NCBI GenBank assembly: GCA_030490835.1
Contig: CM059972.1
Location: 47,347,452-47,411,451 of the forward strand
DNA length: 64,000 bases
Source: Annona cherimola
Lineage: Eukaryota; Streptophyta; Magnoliopsida; Magnoliales; Annonaceae
Direction: 5' to 3'
Under the pieces are notes generated by a model. The model saw only the letters and a program-made list of their open reading frames with translations, had not been told where the DNA came from and did not search any database. The number at the start of each line of letters is the position of its first letter. Position 1 is the stretch's first letter. Made by a program: the position numbers and the translations under genes. Below, piece by piece: positions 20,491 through 32,937 of the stretch.

Positions 20491-21751
20491 ATGCCTAACA
20501 CATGAGCAAGGACTAGGCTAGATAAAGGAAAAGCAGCTGTAAATGAGGAATCTGGAAGTCAACATGAAATAGGAGAGCCTAGTAATGTATCGGAACGGCT
20601 AATGGAAAGGGAACAACCAAATCAGAGAACTCGACAACACCAAGGTAATATAAACTCTGATCTAGCCATTGAAAATGAAATTGCCATGGATGATACCAAA
20701 CAAGCCAGGCCGATAGAAGAACAAGTAGCTACAGCTGTAAGGGAAGCTATGCAGCAAGCAACTCGAGAATGGGCAAACCAAACGGCTGAAATAATCCAAA
20801 ACTTTTGGGAAAGAACTCAACAAAATCAACTATGAAGGAATGAAAGAGAAAGATTTGCTCAAACAGCGACTCCTAATCTGCAACCTAGACCAGTAGAAGT
20901 TGAGAATGACATATTAGAAGCCGACCGGAAGGCTATTAATGCCTTTTAGCTCAACATCCCCCAAAATTTACAGGTGAACCAGATCCTGCTCAAGCTAAGC
21001 AATGGTTAGCGGAGATAAGGAAATTATTTAGGATTTCACCTTGTAATGATAATAAAAAAGTTTTGTGTGCTACCCACTTATTAGTTGGAGATACAAGCAA
21101 ATGGTGGGAAACTTTATTAGTCACTATGTCAGAACCTGAAAAAGTGACTTGGCAGATTTTTGTGGAAGAATTTAATAAAGAATATCTCCCAACCAGTCTT
21201 TGAAGTCAAAAGTTATTGAATTTGAGCGACTCTATCAGGGTAGAATGACAGTTACAGAATATGCAACCAAGTTTAATGCCCTGGCAAGATATGTACCTTG
21301 GATTGCAAGTGTGCCTAAGAATAAAGTCCAAAGATTTCAACAAGGGCTAAGGCCACATTTACGAGAGAGTCTTGCACCTTTTTTAATAAAGGATTATGCA
21401 TTAAGTTTAGAAAGGGCAAGAGCATTAGAAATAGAGGCACTGAGAACTCAAGAATTATGGAAAAGACAATTTTTTCCTAACATCAAAGAAATTGGTGCAA
21501 GGAAAGAAAAAAACAAGAGAGTATTTGTGGAAAGAAAAAAATCAAATTTTAAAAAGAAAAGTCCTCCTGTTTGTAAGAATTGTCAAAAATGCCACTATGG
21601 TGAATGTTTAAAGGGGTCAAACAAGTGTTTCAAATGTGGTCAAACAGGTCATATGACAAAAGATTATGGAACTATTGAGACAAGAATTATAAAATGCTTT
21701 GTTTGTGGTCAAGAAGGACATATTGCTCCAAATTGTCCAAACAGACTATAG
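20491..21751 (+). pseudogene. gag: Chr1 gag (capsid and nucleocapsid), frameshifted
   Basis: ATG at 20491, then a TAG/TGA-broken N-terminal part similar to Chr2 gag. The capsid part covers the AINAF, KLFRISPCND, WWETL and EEFNKEYLP stretches, then (from 21200) KVIEFERLYQGRMTVTEYA and VQRFQQGLRPHLRESLAP. It ends with nucleocapsid: a CxxC-type motif and two CCHC knuckles. The first is CFKCGQTGHMTKDY, whose last Cys has become Tyr; the second, CFVCGQEGHIAPNC, is intact. Early stops at codon 5 and after residue 115, and frameshifts near 20947 and 21200, disable it. Confidence 0.88.
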
Positions 21752-21835
21752 GGAGCACAAGGACAGGGAAGACCGGCCCAACAGAGGATAACTTCAACTG
21801 CCAATCGTCAGGGAACTTCTATAAATCTAGTACAA

Positions 21836-24800
21836 GTGCATGCATTGACTCGCACTGAGTCACAAGAACAAGAAGAAAAAGTGGTTACAGGTATGACTTA
21901 CATTTTGAAAAATTCTACAGTAGCGTTATTTGATTCTGGTGCTACATATTCATTTATAGCATGTCAATATATAACCACTCATGCACTGCCAGTAAAGGAA
22001 ACAAATAATACTATATACTTAGAATCCCCTATGTATAGGCTGACAAGTACTAACCAAATTTGTAAAGCATGCCCTATTAGGATAGGTTCAATGATTTTAA
22101 AAGTAGACCTAATCCTCTTACCTATGACCGAATTCGATATAATATCGGACATGGATTGGTTGAGTCAATGGGGAGTTATAATAAACTGTAAATATAAGAA
22201 AGTACAGTTTGAGGTAGCTCCACATAAAGAAATATCTATTGGAAAGTTGAAGCAGCCTGAAAACTCTATAGTACTGATATCGGCTGTGAAGGCGGCGAGG
22301 ATGGTCCTCCAACAATGTCAAGCCTATCTCATTTCGGCCAACACTGTAGAGGAAAAAGAAATACCAATTGAACAAATTCCAGTGGTAAATGAATTTATAG
22401 ATGTCTTCCCAAAGGAGTTGCCTAACCTACCACCAAAAAGGGAAGTGGACATGGTAATTGACATTATACCAAGTACGTCTCCAATATCTAAGGCACCGTA
22501 CTGCATGACTCCAACAAAAATGGCTGAACTGAAAACTCAGGTTCAAGAATTGCTAGATAAAAGATTTATTAGACCCAGTGTGTCACCATGGGGAGCCCCA
22601 GTTTTGTTTGTAAGAAAGAAAGATGGAAGTTTAAGATTGTGCATTGATTACAGGGAATTGAATAGAGTCACTGTGAAAAATAAATATCCTCTTCCTCGAA
22701 TTGATGATTTATTTGATCAACTCAAAGGAGCATCCACTTTTTCGAAAATAGACCTACAATTAGTCCTAGTGATATTCACAAAGCGGCATTCCGAACAAGA
22801 TATCGACACTATGGATTTTTAGTTATGTCATTTGGACTTACAAATGCTCTTGCTGTTTTCATGGACATGATGAATAGAATATTTCGAGAATACTTGGATC
22901 AATTTGTTGTAGTGTTCATTGATGATATTTTAATTTACTCAAAGTCAGAGGAAGAGCACCAAATTCATCTTAGAATGGTCTTGGACAAGCTGAGAAAAGA
23001 AAAATTATATGCCAAATTGAAAAAATGTGAATTTTGGCTGAAGCAAGTCGCATTTTTAGGACACATTATATCTGAAAAAGGAATTCAGGTTAACCCTTAG
23101 AAAATTGAAACAATTCTTAAATGGCCAAGACCGACAAGTATTACCGAAATTAGGAGTTTCTTGGGATTAGCTGAGTATTATAGAAGGTTTGTAGAAGGAT
23201 TTTCACAATTATCTACACCACTTACTCGACTAACTCGAAAAGGAGTTTGATATATTTGGTTAGACAAATGTGAAGATAGTTTTCAAAAATTAAAGCGTCA
23301 ATTGGTTGAAGCACCTATTTTAACCTTACCTGAAGGAAATGAGAGATTGGTAGTATATAGTGATGCTTCAAAGAAAGGATTGGGATGTGTACTCATGCAA
23401 AGGGGAAACGTTATAGCTTATGCATCTTGACAACTCAAGCCTAACAAGGTAAACTATCCTACTCATGATTTGGAACTTGCAGTAGTGGTATTTGCATTAA
23501 AAATATAGCGACATTATTTATATGGTGCTAAATGTGAAATTTGCACTGATCATAAAAGTCTCAAGTATATTTTCACACGAAAAGGATATCAATATGAGAC
23601 AAAGAAGATGGTTGGAATTACTTAAGGATTACGATCTCAGTATTTTATATTACCCAGGCAAAGAAAATATTGTAGCAGATGCTTTAAGTCGAAATGTTAG
23701 TGTGGCACACCTGATCACTAAAGAGGAAGGATTACTTAAAGAAATGAGGCAAGCAGAATTGATAGTATGTCCACTCGGAATGCAAGCAAGATTATCACAA
23801 ATACAGTTACAATCTTCACTATTTGAGCAAATTAAATGTGGACAACAGAATGATACATATCTAAAGAAATATATGGAACAAATGAGGCGAAAAGATCTTA
23901 TTGAGTATACTATTGATAATCAAGGTATATTTTGATATAAAAATCGTATTTGTGTACCAAATCAAATTGAACTAAAGAATCAGATCCTGAAAGAAGCACA
24001 TTTTCTCCATTTTCTATGCATCCTGGAAGTGCAAAGATGTACCATGACCTTAAAAAGGATTATTGGTGGAACAACATGAAGAGAGAAATTGTAGAGTTTG
24101 TTATCAAATGTCTAACTTGTCAGAAAGTGAAAGCCGATCATCAGCAAACTTCAGGTAAATTGCAATCTCTTGAAGTGCCGGAATGAAAATAGGATAATAT
24201 TACTATGGATTTTATTGAAAGTTTACCTCGGACACAGAAAGGAAATGATTCTATATGAGTGATAGTTGATCGCTTATCTAAGGTAGCTCATTTTGTACCT
24301 GTGAAGAGGAATTTCTCTGCGGAAAGGTTAGCCAAAATATATTATAAGGAAATCGTTCGTCTTCATGGGGTACCTAAGTCAATAGTATCTGATCGGGATA
24401 CAATTTTTACCTCTAGATTTTGGAAATGTTTGCATAAAACGCTAGGAACACAGTTAAAATTTAGCACTGCATTTCACCCCCAGACTGATGGGCAAACAGA
24501 GCGAGTTAATCAAATTATTGAGGATATGCTTCGAATGTGCACATTGGAATTTAAAGGATCATGAGATGAATATTTATCAATAACTGAATTTGCCTATAAT
24601 AATAGTTATCAGGCAAGTATACAGATGATCCTATTTGAAGCCTTATATGGACGGAGATGTCAAACTCCATTAAATTGGGATGAAGTAGGGGAAAGAAAAT
24701 TAGCTCCAGATTTATCAAAAAGAATGGCAGAAAAATTGTAAGTTATTCGACAATGTATACTTATAGCTCAGAGTCGGCAAAAGAGTTATACAAACTGCAA

Positions 24801-25248
24801 ACGAAGGGATCTAAATATTCAGACCAGTGATCATGTATTTGTAAAAATAACACCAATCAAAGAAGTCACAAGATTTGGAAAAAGGAGTAAATTAAATCCA
24901 AGATATATTGGGTCATTTGAGGTATTAGAAAAGATTGACAATTTAGCCTACGGGGTAGCATTACCTTCAGCCTTAGCAGCGGTTCATAATGTATTTCATG
25001 TCTCAATGCTTAGAAAGTATGTAGCAAACCCGACTCACATACTCACAGCAGAGGCTTTGCCAATTTAAGATCATTTAAATTATGAAGAAAGACCTATCAA
25101 AATCTTGGATTATAAGATACAAAAGTTTCGGAATCGGGAGATTGAGTATGTCAAAGTTCAATGGAACCGGTACTCTAAAAATGAAGCAACTTGGGAACTT
25201 CGTGAAGGAGTAGAAAGAAAATATCCTCAATTATTTGAAATGAAATAG
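21836..25248 (+). pseudogene. pol: Chr1 pol: protease, RT, RNase H, integrase, chromodomain-like tail
   Basis: Protease shows FDSGATYSF and the IISDMDWL region (21930-22170). RT starts near 22490 with the [15 protein letters not shown] and DYRELNRVT stretches. About 25 bases coding the SGYHQLR segment after KIDLQ are lost near 22757, shifting frame. RT resumes at 22805 with the FIDDILIY active site (22915-22940). RNase H spans about 23300-23700 and ends VADALSR. Integrase has a zinc-binding region near 24000-24130 and catalytic Asp, Asp (SDRDTIF, 24390) and Glu (TERVNQIIED, 24500). The tail (25080-25248) resembles a group II chromodomain. At least ten stops are present, most at Trp, Arg or Gln codons. 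Confidence 0.9.
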
Positions 25249-25270
25249 GTTTCGAGATGAAACCTTTTGT

Positions 25271-25284
25271 AAGGAGGGGAGAAT
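25271..25284 (+). other. Chr1 polypurine tract
   Basis: AAGGAGGGGAGAAT immediately before the 3' LTR start TGTGAAAC at 25285, preceded by GGTTTCGAGATGAAACC as is usual at the end of Tekay-type pol. Confidence 0.9.
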
Positions 25285-26566
25285 TGTGAAACACATGTTA
25301 TTTGAAGCTTAGTGAATGTAAGACATACTGAAAGCTTGTACAGGGTGTGTATCATTGCTATAAAGTTATAGAAAGATGCATATTACAATTTTAGAAAAAT
25401 GAGATTAAATTTCAAATTTAGAAAAGAGGTAAAGAATAATTTCATGAAGATTAGATATGAAAATGAATTTTTATAAATTTTTCGATTAGGAATTTCAAAA
25501 TTCTAAATTACACCAATTGAGACTGTTTAAATTCACAGACCTTATGGAAAAATAAAAATAAATAAAAAAATTTGGACTAATTAGGGGTCCTAATTAAGGG
25601 CTTATATTCATCTATGCTATTTTCATTATATCTTAGAATGTATGATTCAGATCAACGAGAGAATTTAATAGAAAATATTAAATTGTGTGTTCTTTAATCT
25701 AGACGGATTAGATTATGAAAAATAATTAATTAAAATGCTTAACTTAACTGCATTAAAAGACTTGCCCAAAAATAAGTCTTCAGTAGCAGGTACGTACGGC
25801 AGCTTCCATTGGCATTTTATTATTTAATTTTTTTATTTAATTAATATATTAATGTGTATAAGGCAACCTATTCTACATAGTGAATGCTTTAGATCATGAA
25901 AATTATGTTTAGAAAATTTTTAAACAACCAAAATTGGATGAGATTTCATGAATTAATTTTGAATGCTAATATCTTAACCTATACTAATTATTTTAATAAG
26001 AAACTTAAAATGGTCGGTTAAATTAATCTGTTCTATAATATGAACGGATTGGATTATGAAAAATAATTTAATAATGTATTTATATAATTCCAAATTTTGC
26101 ATTGAAAAACGTGCATGAATTCATCAATGCAGGTACGTGCAAAACCTTTGCAACATGCATGAGTATTATTTTCACTATATGTTTCGCAATTTATTAATTG
26201 AATTTATTATATACATACAACTCCATTTGAGATAAAATATCATGGGTAAGCCTAAATTAATATACCCCACTTCATGAAAGGAGTAGATTATACAAAATAT
26301 AATTACAAATGGGCAGAAAAATTAAAATTTGAATGAATTACATTAATTAATTGAAAATGTGTATATTTTAGCCAATTTTAATCGCTTTAACACGAAACTT
26401 GATACGAACGGTTAAATTAATGTGTTGTATAATATAGACGATATGGATTTTAAAGAACACTTTTATAAAATTTTAAACAGCCCTGGATTATATATAATAA
26501 AATACACATATACCCGTTCTTTTAAAAAAAATGAAAGCAATCGCTGGCAGTAAATAAAAGAGAACT

Positions 26567-29065
26567 TGATAATTGAAAATTCGTAATATATTTTGGAGGT
26601 ATTTTATACCAATTTGGTGGGTAATTAATTGAGTTTCATGTAAAATTTACCCTAAAATATGGTTTTGTAACATTTGGGCATTAAATATTAATTTTCAGTT
26701 ATTTATATAATTTTTTGATCTTTTGATTTGAAATTATTTTTTTTTTGTTGCCATAAAATCAAATAGAATTGAATTAATATTGGTGACCCATTTATTAATT
26801 TCATCAATTAATTATTTAAATATTTTTATGCAGATCATGTAAATTCCAGAAGTGGGCCCCACCAGAAATATGCTGCTTGATCGCGTCTAGAAATTTTCAA
26901 CCATTCATTATTTCAACCATCCAGAATTCCAATTTAAATCCAGCCGTCCATCATGTCCAGATTAATCCGCCCAGGAATCCAAGAAGTGAAGCCAAGATGC
27001 TACCCAAAATTCAAGCCGTCCAATCAGTGGACCAGACATCACGTTCATGATTTAAACCTTCTCTCTCCATGTTCAAATCATGCAGCAAATCAACTACCAG
27101 ATTTTAAACCCATCTAGGCCGTTAATCCAGATCCATGCATTTGAACAGCCGCCAATTAGCTATTAAATTCAGTCCATCCAATCCAGTTGAGCGCCCAAGC
27201 ATTCAAGAAATCCAGGCCGTCCAGATCAAATCAAATCAAGACCGTCCAAATCAGCAAGATTAACCAAGTTGTCTAGCAAATGAAAGATCTGGCCGTCCAT
27301 TTAATTAGTGACCATGCAGATTAGCTATCAGTGCAAAACAAGATCCAAGTCGTTGATCTAAGAAGCAGATTTTCTCCAGCGGTCCGTTCAAAATACCATC
27401 ACTAAATTCTAAAAAATCTGCACCGTCCACTGCCTTAGATGCGTCCAAAATTTCCCAACCAGTTCAGCACCGTCCTTAAGGATTAATCAATGCCATCCAG
27501 ATTTGATCTAGCCATCCGAGCCGTTGATTTGTTTAGCAGCAAATTGAATAATTTCAGGCCGTTCAGCAAATCAAAATAGCATATGATTTCCATCGTCCAA
27601 AGTTATCCAGAAATCCACCCATTAGCAAATCAACGGCCTGGATTTTTTCGGCAAAATTCCACCGTCCAGCAACTGTCCATGCATTATTATCCACCGTCCA
27701 TTTTTATTAAGCAGTAATCCCAAACCGTCCATTTATTTCAGCAAGCAAGCATATCAACCATGCAACCACCTCAAGATCAGGCCGTTCAAAATTCAGCACT
27801 TAAATCACGTTCAGAAAATCCAAATTTCTGACCATTTAATCCCATCCAGAAATTGCAACTGTCCATCTCTCCATGACCGTCCAGATTTTTCATCCAGAAA
27901 ATTCCATTAATTCATGCACCCCTTGCAACCGTGCAATTTTTACCCAATCAGATTTGTGTTTAATGGGGCCCACATGAAGCTGAATTACGCAATCAATTGC
28001 AACGCAATTGGGATTGCGTTAAATAAGATGGGGCCCACTTGTGCGCAATCTTCAGCAGCTATACAAGGGAGAGAAATCAACGGGCAGAAGGAGGATATTC
28101 ATTCCCGAGGGGAGAGAAAAATCCAACGAGCAAAATTCCCAGGCAGAAAAATCACGCAGAATTTGGGAGAGAGAAAGAAAGAGAGGGAGAGAGCAAGGAG
28201 GTGAGGAGCACGGGAAAAAGGCAAACTGGCGAGTTGCGTGGAGCGGCTGACACACCATCGAGGCTTCAAACCAATAATCTTTCCTATCTTTTCCCTTTTT
28301 AATTTTAATTGTCTTGTTTAAGATGAATTTGGATTTTAATTTTATTTTGGACTTAAACATGCTTGGCTAAACCCTAAATCTAGGGTTTAGAATGTAGCAT
28401 GCGTACAATGTAGCGTGGTATGAGTTTTTAATTTATTTATGGTGGATATTGTTGTTAATTTAATATCTTGTGATTTCAATGCTTGCTTTGTATATTGGCC
28501 CGTACTTTAGCATAATTCCATATATAAGGTGATGGAACCCAAATGTGGAAACCTAATATACGATAATCAAGATATTAAACCTGCAAATCTAAGACCATGA
28601 GAATAGCCATGATGACCTTGAGGAATTCCATGAACAAACCATAGAACTTAATGGATTCTAATTAACTTAATTCCATGAGAATAAGTGGTTAAGAAAATTA
28701 GAGTACGCCTTGTAAGTTTCAAAAGAAGGTGCAAGGATAAATTAGGGTTTGTTCTCCTTTAACAAACAATATCCAGATTAAATCATTATACCACTACTCG
28801 TTACAAAAGACGCATGTGAAATCCTAAACCTTAGGTACTCGTATTGTCATTCTCTACTCGTTCTAGTTTTCAATTTTATTTTCTCTTCCTAATTTTCTAT
28901 TTCTTTTCCATTTTATTTACTATATTCTCTTTTCACTTATCTATTTCATTTTATATCTGACACAAAAGAGTTTAAAAGTAAAGTTTATAGTCCTGAATTT
29001 CCTGTGAATCGATAATTTATATACTACAATCTACGACCGATGCACTTGCGGTTAGATTGCGAACA
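26567..29065 (+). mobile_element. Solo LTR of family B (2.5 kb)
   Basis: Begins TGATAATTG and ends GCGAACA, flanked by the 5-bp duplication gaact at 26562-26566 and 29066-29070. It matches the B LTR at 48091-49485 and 57014-57564 over both halves. The region 26930-27930 is packed with CCGTCCA-type words. An AACGCAATT..ATTGCGTT dyad stands at 28001-28020 ahead of a degraded TATA (GCTATACAAG, about 28055). No internal sequence remains, so it is the product of LTR-LTR recombination. Short ORFs in it (for example 27914-28302) are not genes. Confidence 0.9.
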
Positions 29066-29765
29066 GAACTATGCATGGAAATAATAGCTGGCAGCATTGT
29101 ATAGGTAGGAGTGAGCATGGACATAGAGGTGTCGGGTTATTAAAGAATATATGCAATGCTGTAATTCTCAAACGGACAGCTGTTAGATGAAGTGGGTATC
29201 AGTCTGACAGATAAAGAGTGGCTATTATGTCGGTTGAAAGCTGCAAAGCTTCAACTTAAGAGTAAAAGGAGGGGTGAAGGGCAGAGAGACGCCAGACGTT
29301 CCAAACAGGTTCTACAATATATATATTTGTTTATTTTATCCTTCATGTTCGCATAGTGGATATATATATATATATGTGCTCTTTTAAAATTTAATATGGT
29401 TAATCACTGACCATTACCGGGATTGTGTGTTCCTTTACTTGATATAAAAAAATTATACATATGTAAATATATATACATATAATAATTAAGGAAGATAGTT
29501 GTTAGGAACTGAGAATGTTAAATGTATATATTCCAGAAATTTCATTTGATTTTCTCTTGCTACAGATTAGACACCGTCACCCTATATAATATGATAATAA
29601 AATTGAATATGTTAACCGTGGGTGTTGATTGAAATGCTGGCAACGAAATGTGTTAGAGGGTGCACGTAAAAGAATAAATGAAGAGCTGAAACCGTGATTT
29701 GTACACCTTTGATATATGGACATGAGTTAATTAAGATTTCATTGTAATTACCGCCCAAGCAAAGG

Positions 29766-29773
29766 TATAAATA
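29766..29773 (+). promoter_or_regulatory. TATA box of Chr1 LTR
   Basis: TATAAATA in the context AAAGGTATAAATAGTGG, a strong plant TATA. Transcription would start about 30 bases downstream, some 45 bases before the (AT)n tract at 29844. In the 5' LTR the pararetrovirus joins at that tract, so the virus sits just downstream of the expected start site. Confidence 0.6.
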
Positions 29774-29843
29774 GTGGAAAAAAAGAATTTTGCAAGCAAA
29801 TAGAGGAGGAAAAGGGAAAACACTGGACAACTGGCAGGTTTTG

Positions 29844-29863
29844 AATATATATATATATATATA
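29844..29863. repeat. (AT)n tract in Chr1 3' LTR (virus-free counterpart)
   Basis: About ten AT dinucleotides, with LTR sequence on both sides. It is the paralogous empty site for the pararetrovirus junction at 3483-3529. Confidence 0.85.
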
Positions 29864-30775
29864 TTTCTTTTTCTTTTCTCCTTTCATGTGCAGGATTCAC
29901 GTCCCCTATAGTATAAATTTTTGGAATTTTATTGTATATCATGCATGTCCACAATAACGTCCAAACTAGATCTGGTACTTTTATTTCTTTTTTTTTGAAT
30001 TATTGGGTTGAACATATAGTTTCCATTAAAAGTCTAAATAAATTGATATATCACACGTATGTACGTATTTTTTTTATGGACCAAATAAAATTTTATGTTA
30101 ACTAGCACATGTTAGGGTAAATTGCTCTTTACATTCTCCCCTATAATGGGCATATTCTCATCAATAGATAGGGTGCATAAATATATGTATATATATGTAT
30201 ATTCTATTTGTTTTATAATTTAAACAGCCTAATACGTGAGATCTTTTTAATCAATAGGGCTGATGTACGCTTAATGAATAATTGTATAAATAATAATTTT
30301 TTTTTTAAAAAAAGGATAAGGATATGTGTGGCTGTTAAGGGAGGTGGACGATAATTTAGAATTTGCGTTTGAATTTTATAAACAAAATACGGGTTGAACC
30401 ATAACACCTTAAAAGTCTATATGGTTTAATAAAAGAGATAGGCATGCAAATATTAACATATAGTGCAAATATATAAGTAGGCCCTTTTTCGTTTGTTTAG
30501 GAAAAGAAAAAGAAAAAGAAAAATTTGAGGAGGCAAACTGATATCCTAAGGTAAGCAAGTAACACCTTGAAATGATTTATTTTCAAAATGATTGAATGAC
30601 TTGCAATTTATTTCTCGTAGGCATTTTTCAATATTATTTAAGGATGGCCATCCCCATAATGTGGTTTGAAAAATATATTTATTAATCAGTTTTATAAATG
30701 ATTATGTCATTTTCTTAAGTTGAAAAGAGAGCAAATTAATAAATGCGATTATTTCTTGAAGAAATGCTAGCACGT

Positions 30776-32302
30776 TGATAACTCGTAAAAATGCGAGTTA
30801 TCATGGCCCATTTCAGACTGTATTAGCGTGTTAGTCCGAGAGATTAGGCTTAGTTTGCATCCATTTAGCTTAATTTTCATCCGCTTTGCATTTTAGGAGC
30901 ATTATTTAGTTTTTATGCATTTTTAGCACTAATTAGGCATATTTAGTTCATTTACTTAGTTTATTCATTTTTTGCAGGAAGGACGGGTCATATAAAGGCA
31001 TGCAGGCGAGTCGAATGCAGAACAGAACCAAGTCCAGGAGCAGTGGATGGCGCCCAGGCACCACCCTACGTGCCCTTGCCAGATCTCCAACACTTCACAC
31101 GGCCAATTGCTTCCAGGGAGTTGGCGCCTAGGCGCCACCTTACCAACAGGCAGACCAGTCCAGAAGGGTGGTGAAGTCACATGGGAGAGATTGCTTCTAG
31201 GGAGTTGGCGCCAGTGCATGACCACATAGGTGTTTCAGGAGAGGTTCCAAGTTATGTATCATCCAGGGAGTTAGCGCCTAGGCGCCAATACGCATCCGTA
31301 CACCCAGAATTCTGTGCGTGTGTTGCGTAATTCAGATATTTTGAATAGACTCTAAGGGTTTGCGTGCGAGAGGACGACCCGGAGAGAGCCTGGACGAAAC
31401 GTGGATTGAAGAGGAGATTCAACTCCGTTGGTGGAAACTGCCGAAAAACCAGTTTTCTCTTTATCTTCTTATTTTTCTTTCTCTGTTTTCTGGATACTTT
31501 CAATATTGACGTAAAGGACATTATGTTCATGTCTTGGAACTAAACTTCCTTTAGATGGATAGTTAGGATGAATTGAACTCTAAACTATATTGTCTTGGTT
31601 CTTCAAATTTCAGGAATAAATATTTGATATTTTTTATATGGTTGTGTATGTGATTTACCTTTGCACATGTGGTTTAATGCTTTTTACAAGATTAGCTACC
31701 TTGTAAGATGATTTAATTGCTTGATTTATCCTTGAAAAAGGAAAATCTCTGCTAGATCCATGTGTAGGGCATAGGTTTTCTTTTGGGTAAGGGGAGTTGT
31801 TTAACGGATAAGAATATACCGTCAAACCCCGTGTAGTCAATGTACAGGTTATGAATTTATCAATTTCACTTTATTTAATGGCATGGGAACATAGCAATTG
31901 AATAGGGTGTAATTAACTTTATATAATGTTGGAAGACATATATAAAGATTATTGAACTTGGACTAGCAAATCCATGCACAATCCATTGAAAATGAACCAA
32001 TGCGATATAGTTTAGATTCAAGGATTCCGAGCTATCCATCTGCCATCCCTAATTATTAAACTCATTTTTAGTATTCCAACGATTCCGTGGACTTTACTCT
32101 CACTTCTTAGTGCATTTGTTAGCATAGTTTTAAATTCAAAAACTTAGAATTTCCTACTCACTGAAAGCAGTTAAACTAATTAATAATTTTTGTTAAACAA
32201 TTCCTCGTGGGAACGATACTCTACTCACACTTTATTACTTGACACGGCATGTATTCTTGCGTAAAAAGCAAGCATTTTAATTAACATATACGCAGCTCGT
32301 CA
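30776..32302 (+). mobile_element. Solo LTR of family A (1.5 kb)
   Basis: Begins TGATAACTCG and ends AGCTCGTCA. The flanks are cacgt (30771-30775) and catgt (32303-32307), a 5-bp duplication with one C/T change at a CpG. The empty site is the Chr1 5' LTR at 4434-4439 (gctagcatgtg). The family match is the LTR at 55613-57013 (other strand), including the terminal hairpin GATAACTCG...CGAGTTATC. It contains three GGAGTTGGCGCC-like repeats (31118-31280). Short ORFs here are not genes. Confidence 0.92.
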
Positions 32303-32937
32303 CATGTGCATGATGCATAGTGCACAAAAGTACAGGTCCATTCTAGAGGTGTAAGTGGACTAAAGTCTCCCTCTAATGTGACCAAGCCGCTGATATAGGC
32401 CCAACGGCCGGCGGCGCCCTCCCTAAAATAGGGGGTAGACGAATTGATGGTTGCCTAGCTAGCGTACCATCTAATGAAGGTTTAAAGCATGATTGTGAAA
32501 TGTGCATTTGCATGTGCATTATTTATGAAATGCCAAATTATGAAATAAAAATATTTATTTAAATGAAAATATTTGCTTACTGAGTCTAGTACTCACGTTT
32601 TGTTTGTTTTCCAACCTTAGATAGGTACAACAAGGTTTTAAAAGAAAAAAATGTCTCAATTTAGAGACTCTTAAGGTTGTATAGTTTTTATATGTCTTGG
32701 TGAATGATGAAGTTGTAAAAATACAATACTATTAGGTTACAAAGATTGACGATGTAAATGAATTTTGACGCTTTGTAAATTATGTGACTTTAGTTATCAG
32801 TGAATAATTGCTTGTAAATTAATATGAGATTGAATTGAAAACCATGCCGCGTGAACAGAGCTACAATCCTGCTCACAATTTACTAACTAGACGATCCTAG
32901 AGTAAAGCTCCGGTGCCTCGGGTTCGAGGGCGCTACA

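Larger units (their letters stand above)
3483..32937 (+). mobile_element. Chr1: Ty3/gypsy chromovirus (Tekay/Del type), nested and decayed
   Basis: Order on the + strand: 5' LTR remnant, tRNA-Met PBS, ORF0, gag with zinc knuckles, protease, RT, RNase H, integrase with a chromodomain-like tail, PPT, 3' LTR. The pol order and the C-terminal KILDYKIQKFRNREIEYVKV region followed by a W-E-L/P motif place it in the chromoviruses, Tekay-like. It carries a pararetrovirus at its left, BIG in ORF0, and solo LTRs of families B and A in its 3' LTR. It lies inside the integrase of Chr2: after LTR end 32937 the next base continues the Chr2 frame. Its left TSD is outside the window. Many stops and frameshifts show it is dead. 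Confidence 0.88.
25285..32937 (+). repeat. Chr1 3' LTR, interrupted by B and A solo LTRs
   Basis: Starts TGTGAAACACATG after the PPT and ends GCGCTACA at 32937, aligning with the 5' LTR end. Subtracting the two inserts and their TSDs leaves about 3.6 kb. Parts: 25285-26566, 29071-30775 and 32308-32937. It holds the donor-like site (GT at 30551) and acceptor-like CCTTAG ending at 32620. The base after the LTR lies in the Chr2 integrase. Confidence 0.88.

Noticed and set aside
27914..28302. Overlapping frames in all three + frames
   Set aside because: GA-rich leader of the B solo LTR; several frames open at once because of composition.
29300..29480. Short TATATA runs as further virus junctions
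   Set aside because: LTR sequence is continuous on both sides and no viral sequence adjoins.
32887..32937. C-terminal tail of the integrase frame ending at 32887
   Set aside because: It is Chr1 3' LTR sequence read in frame on the other strand; the integrase is cut at 32938.
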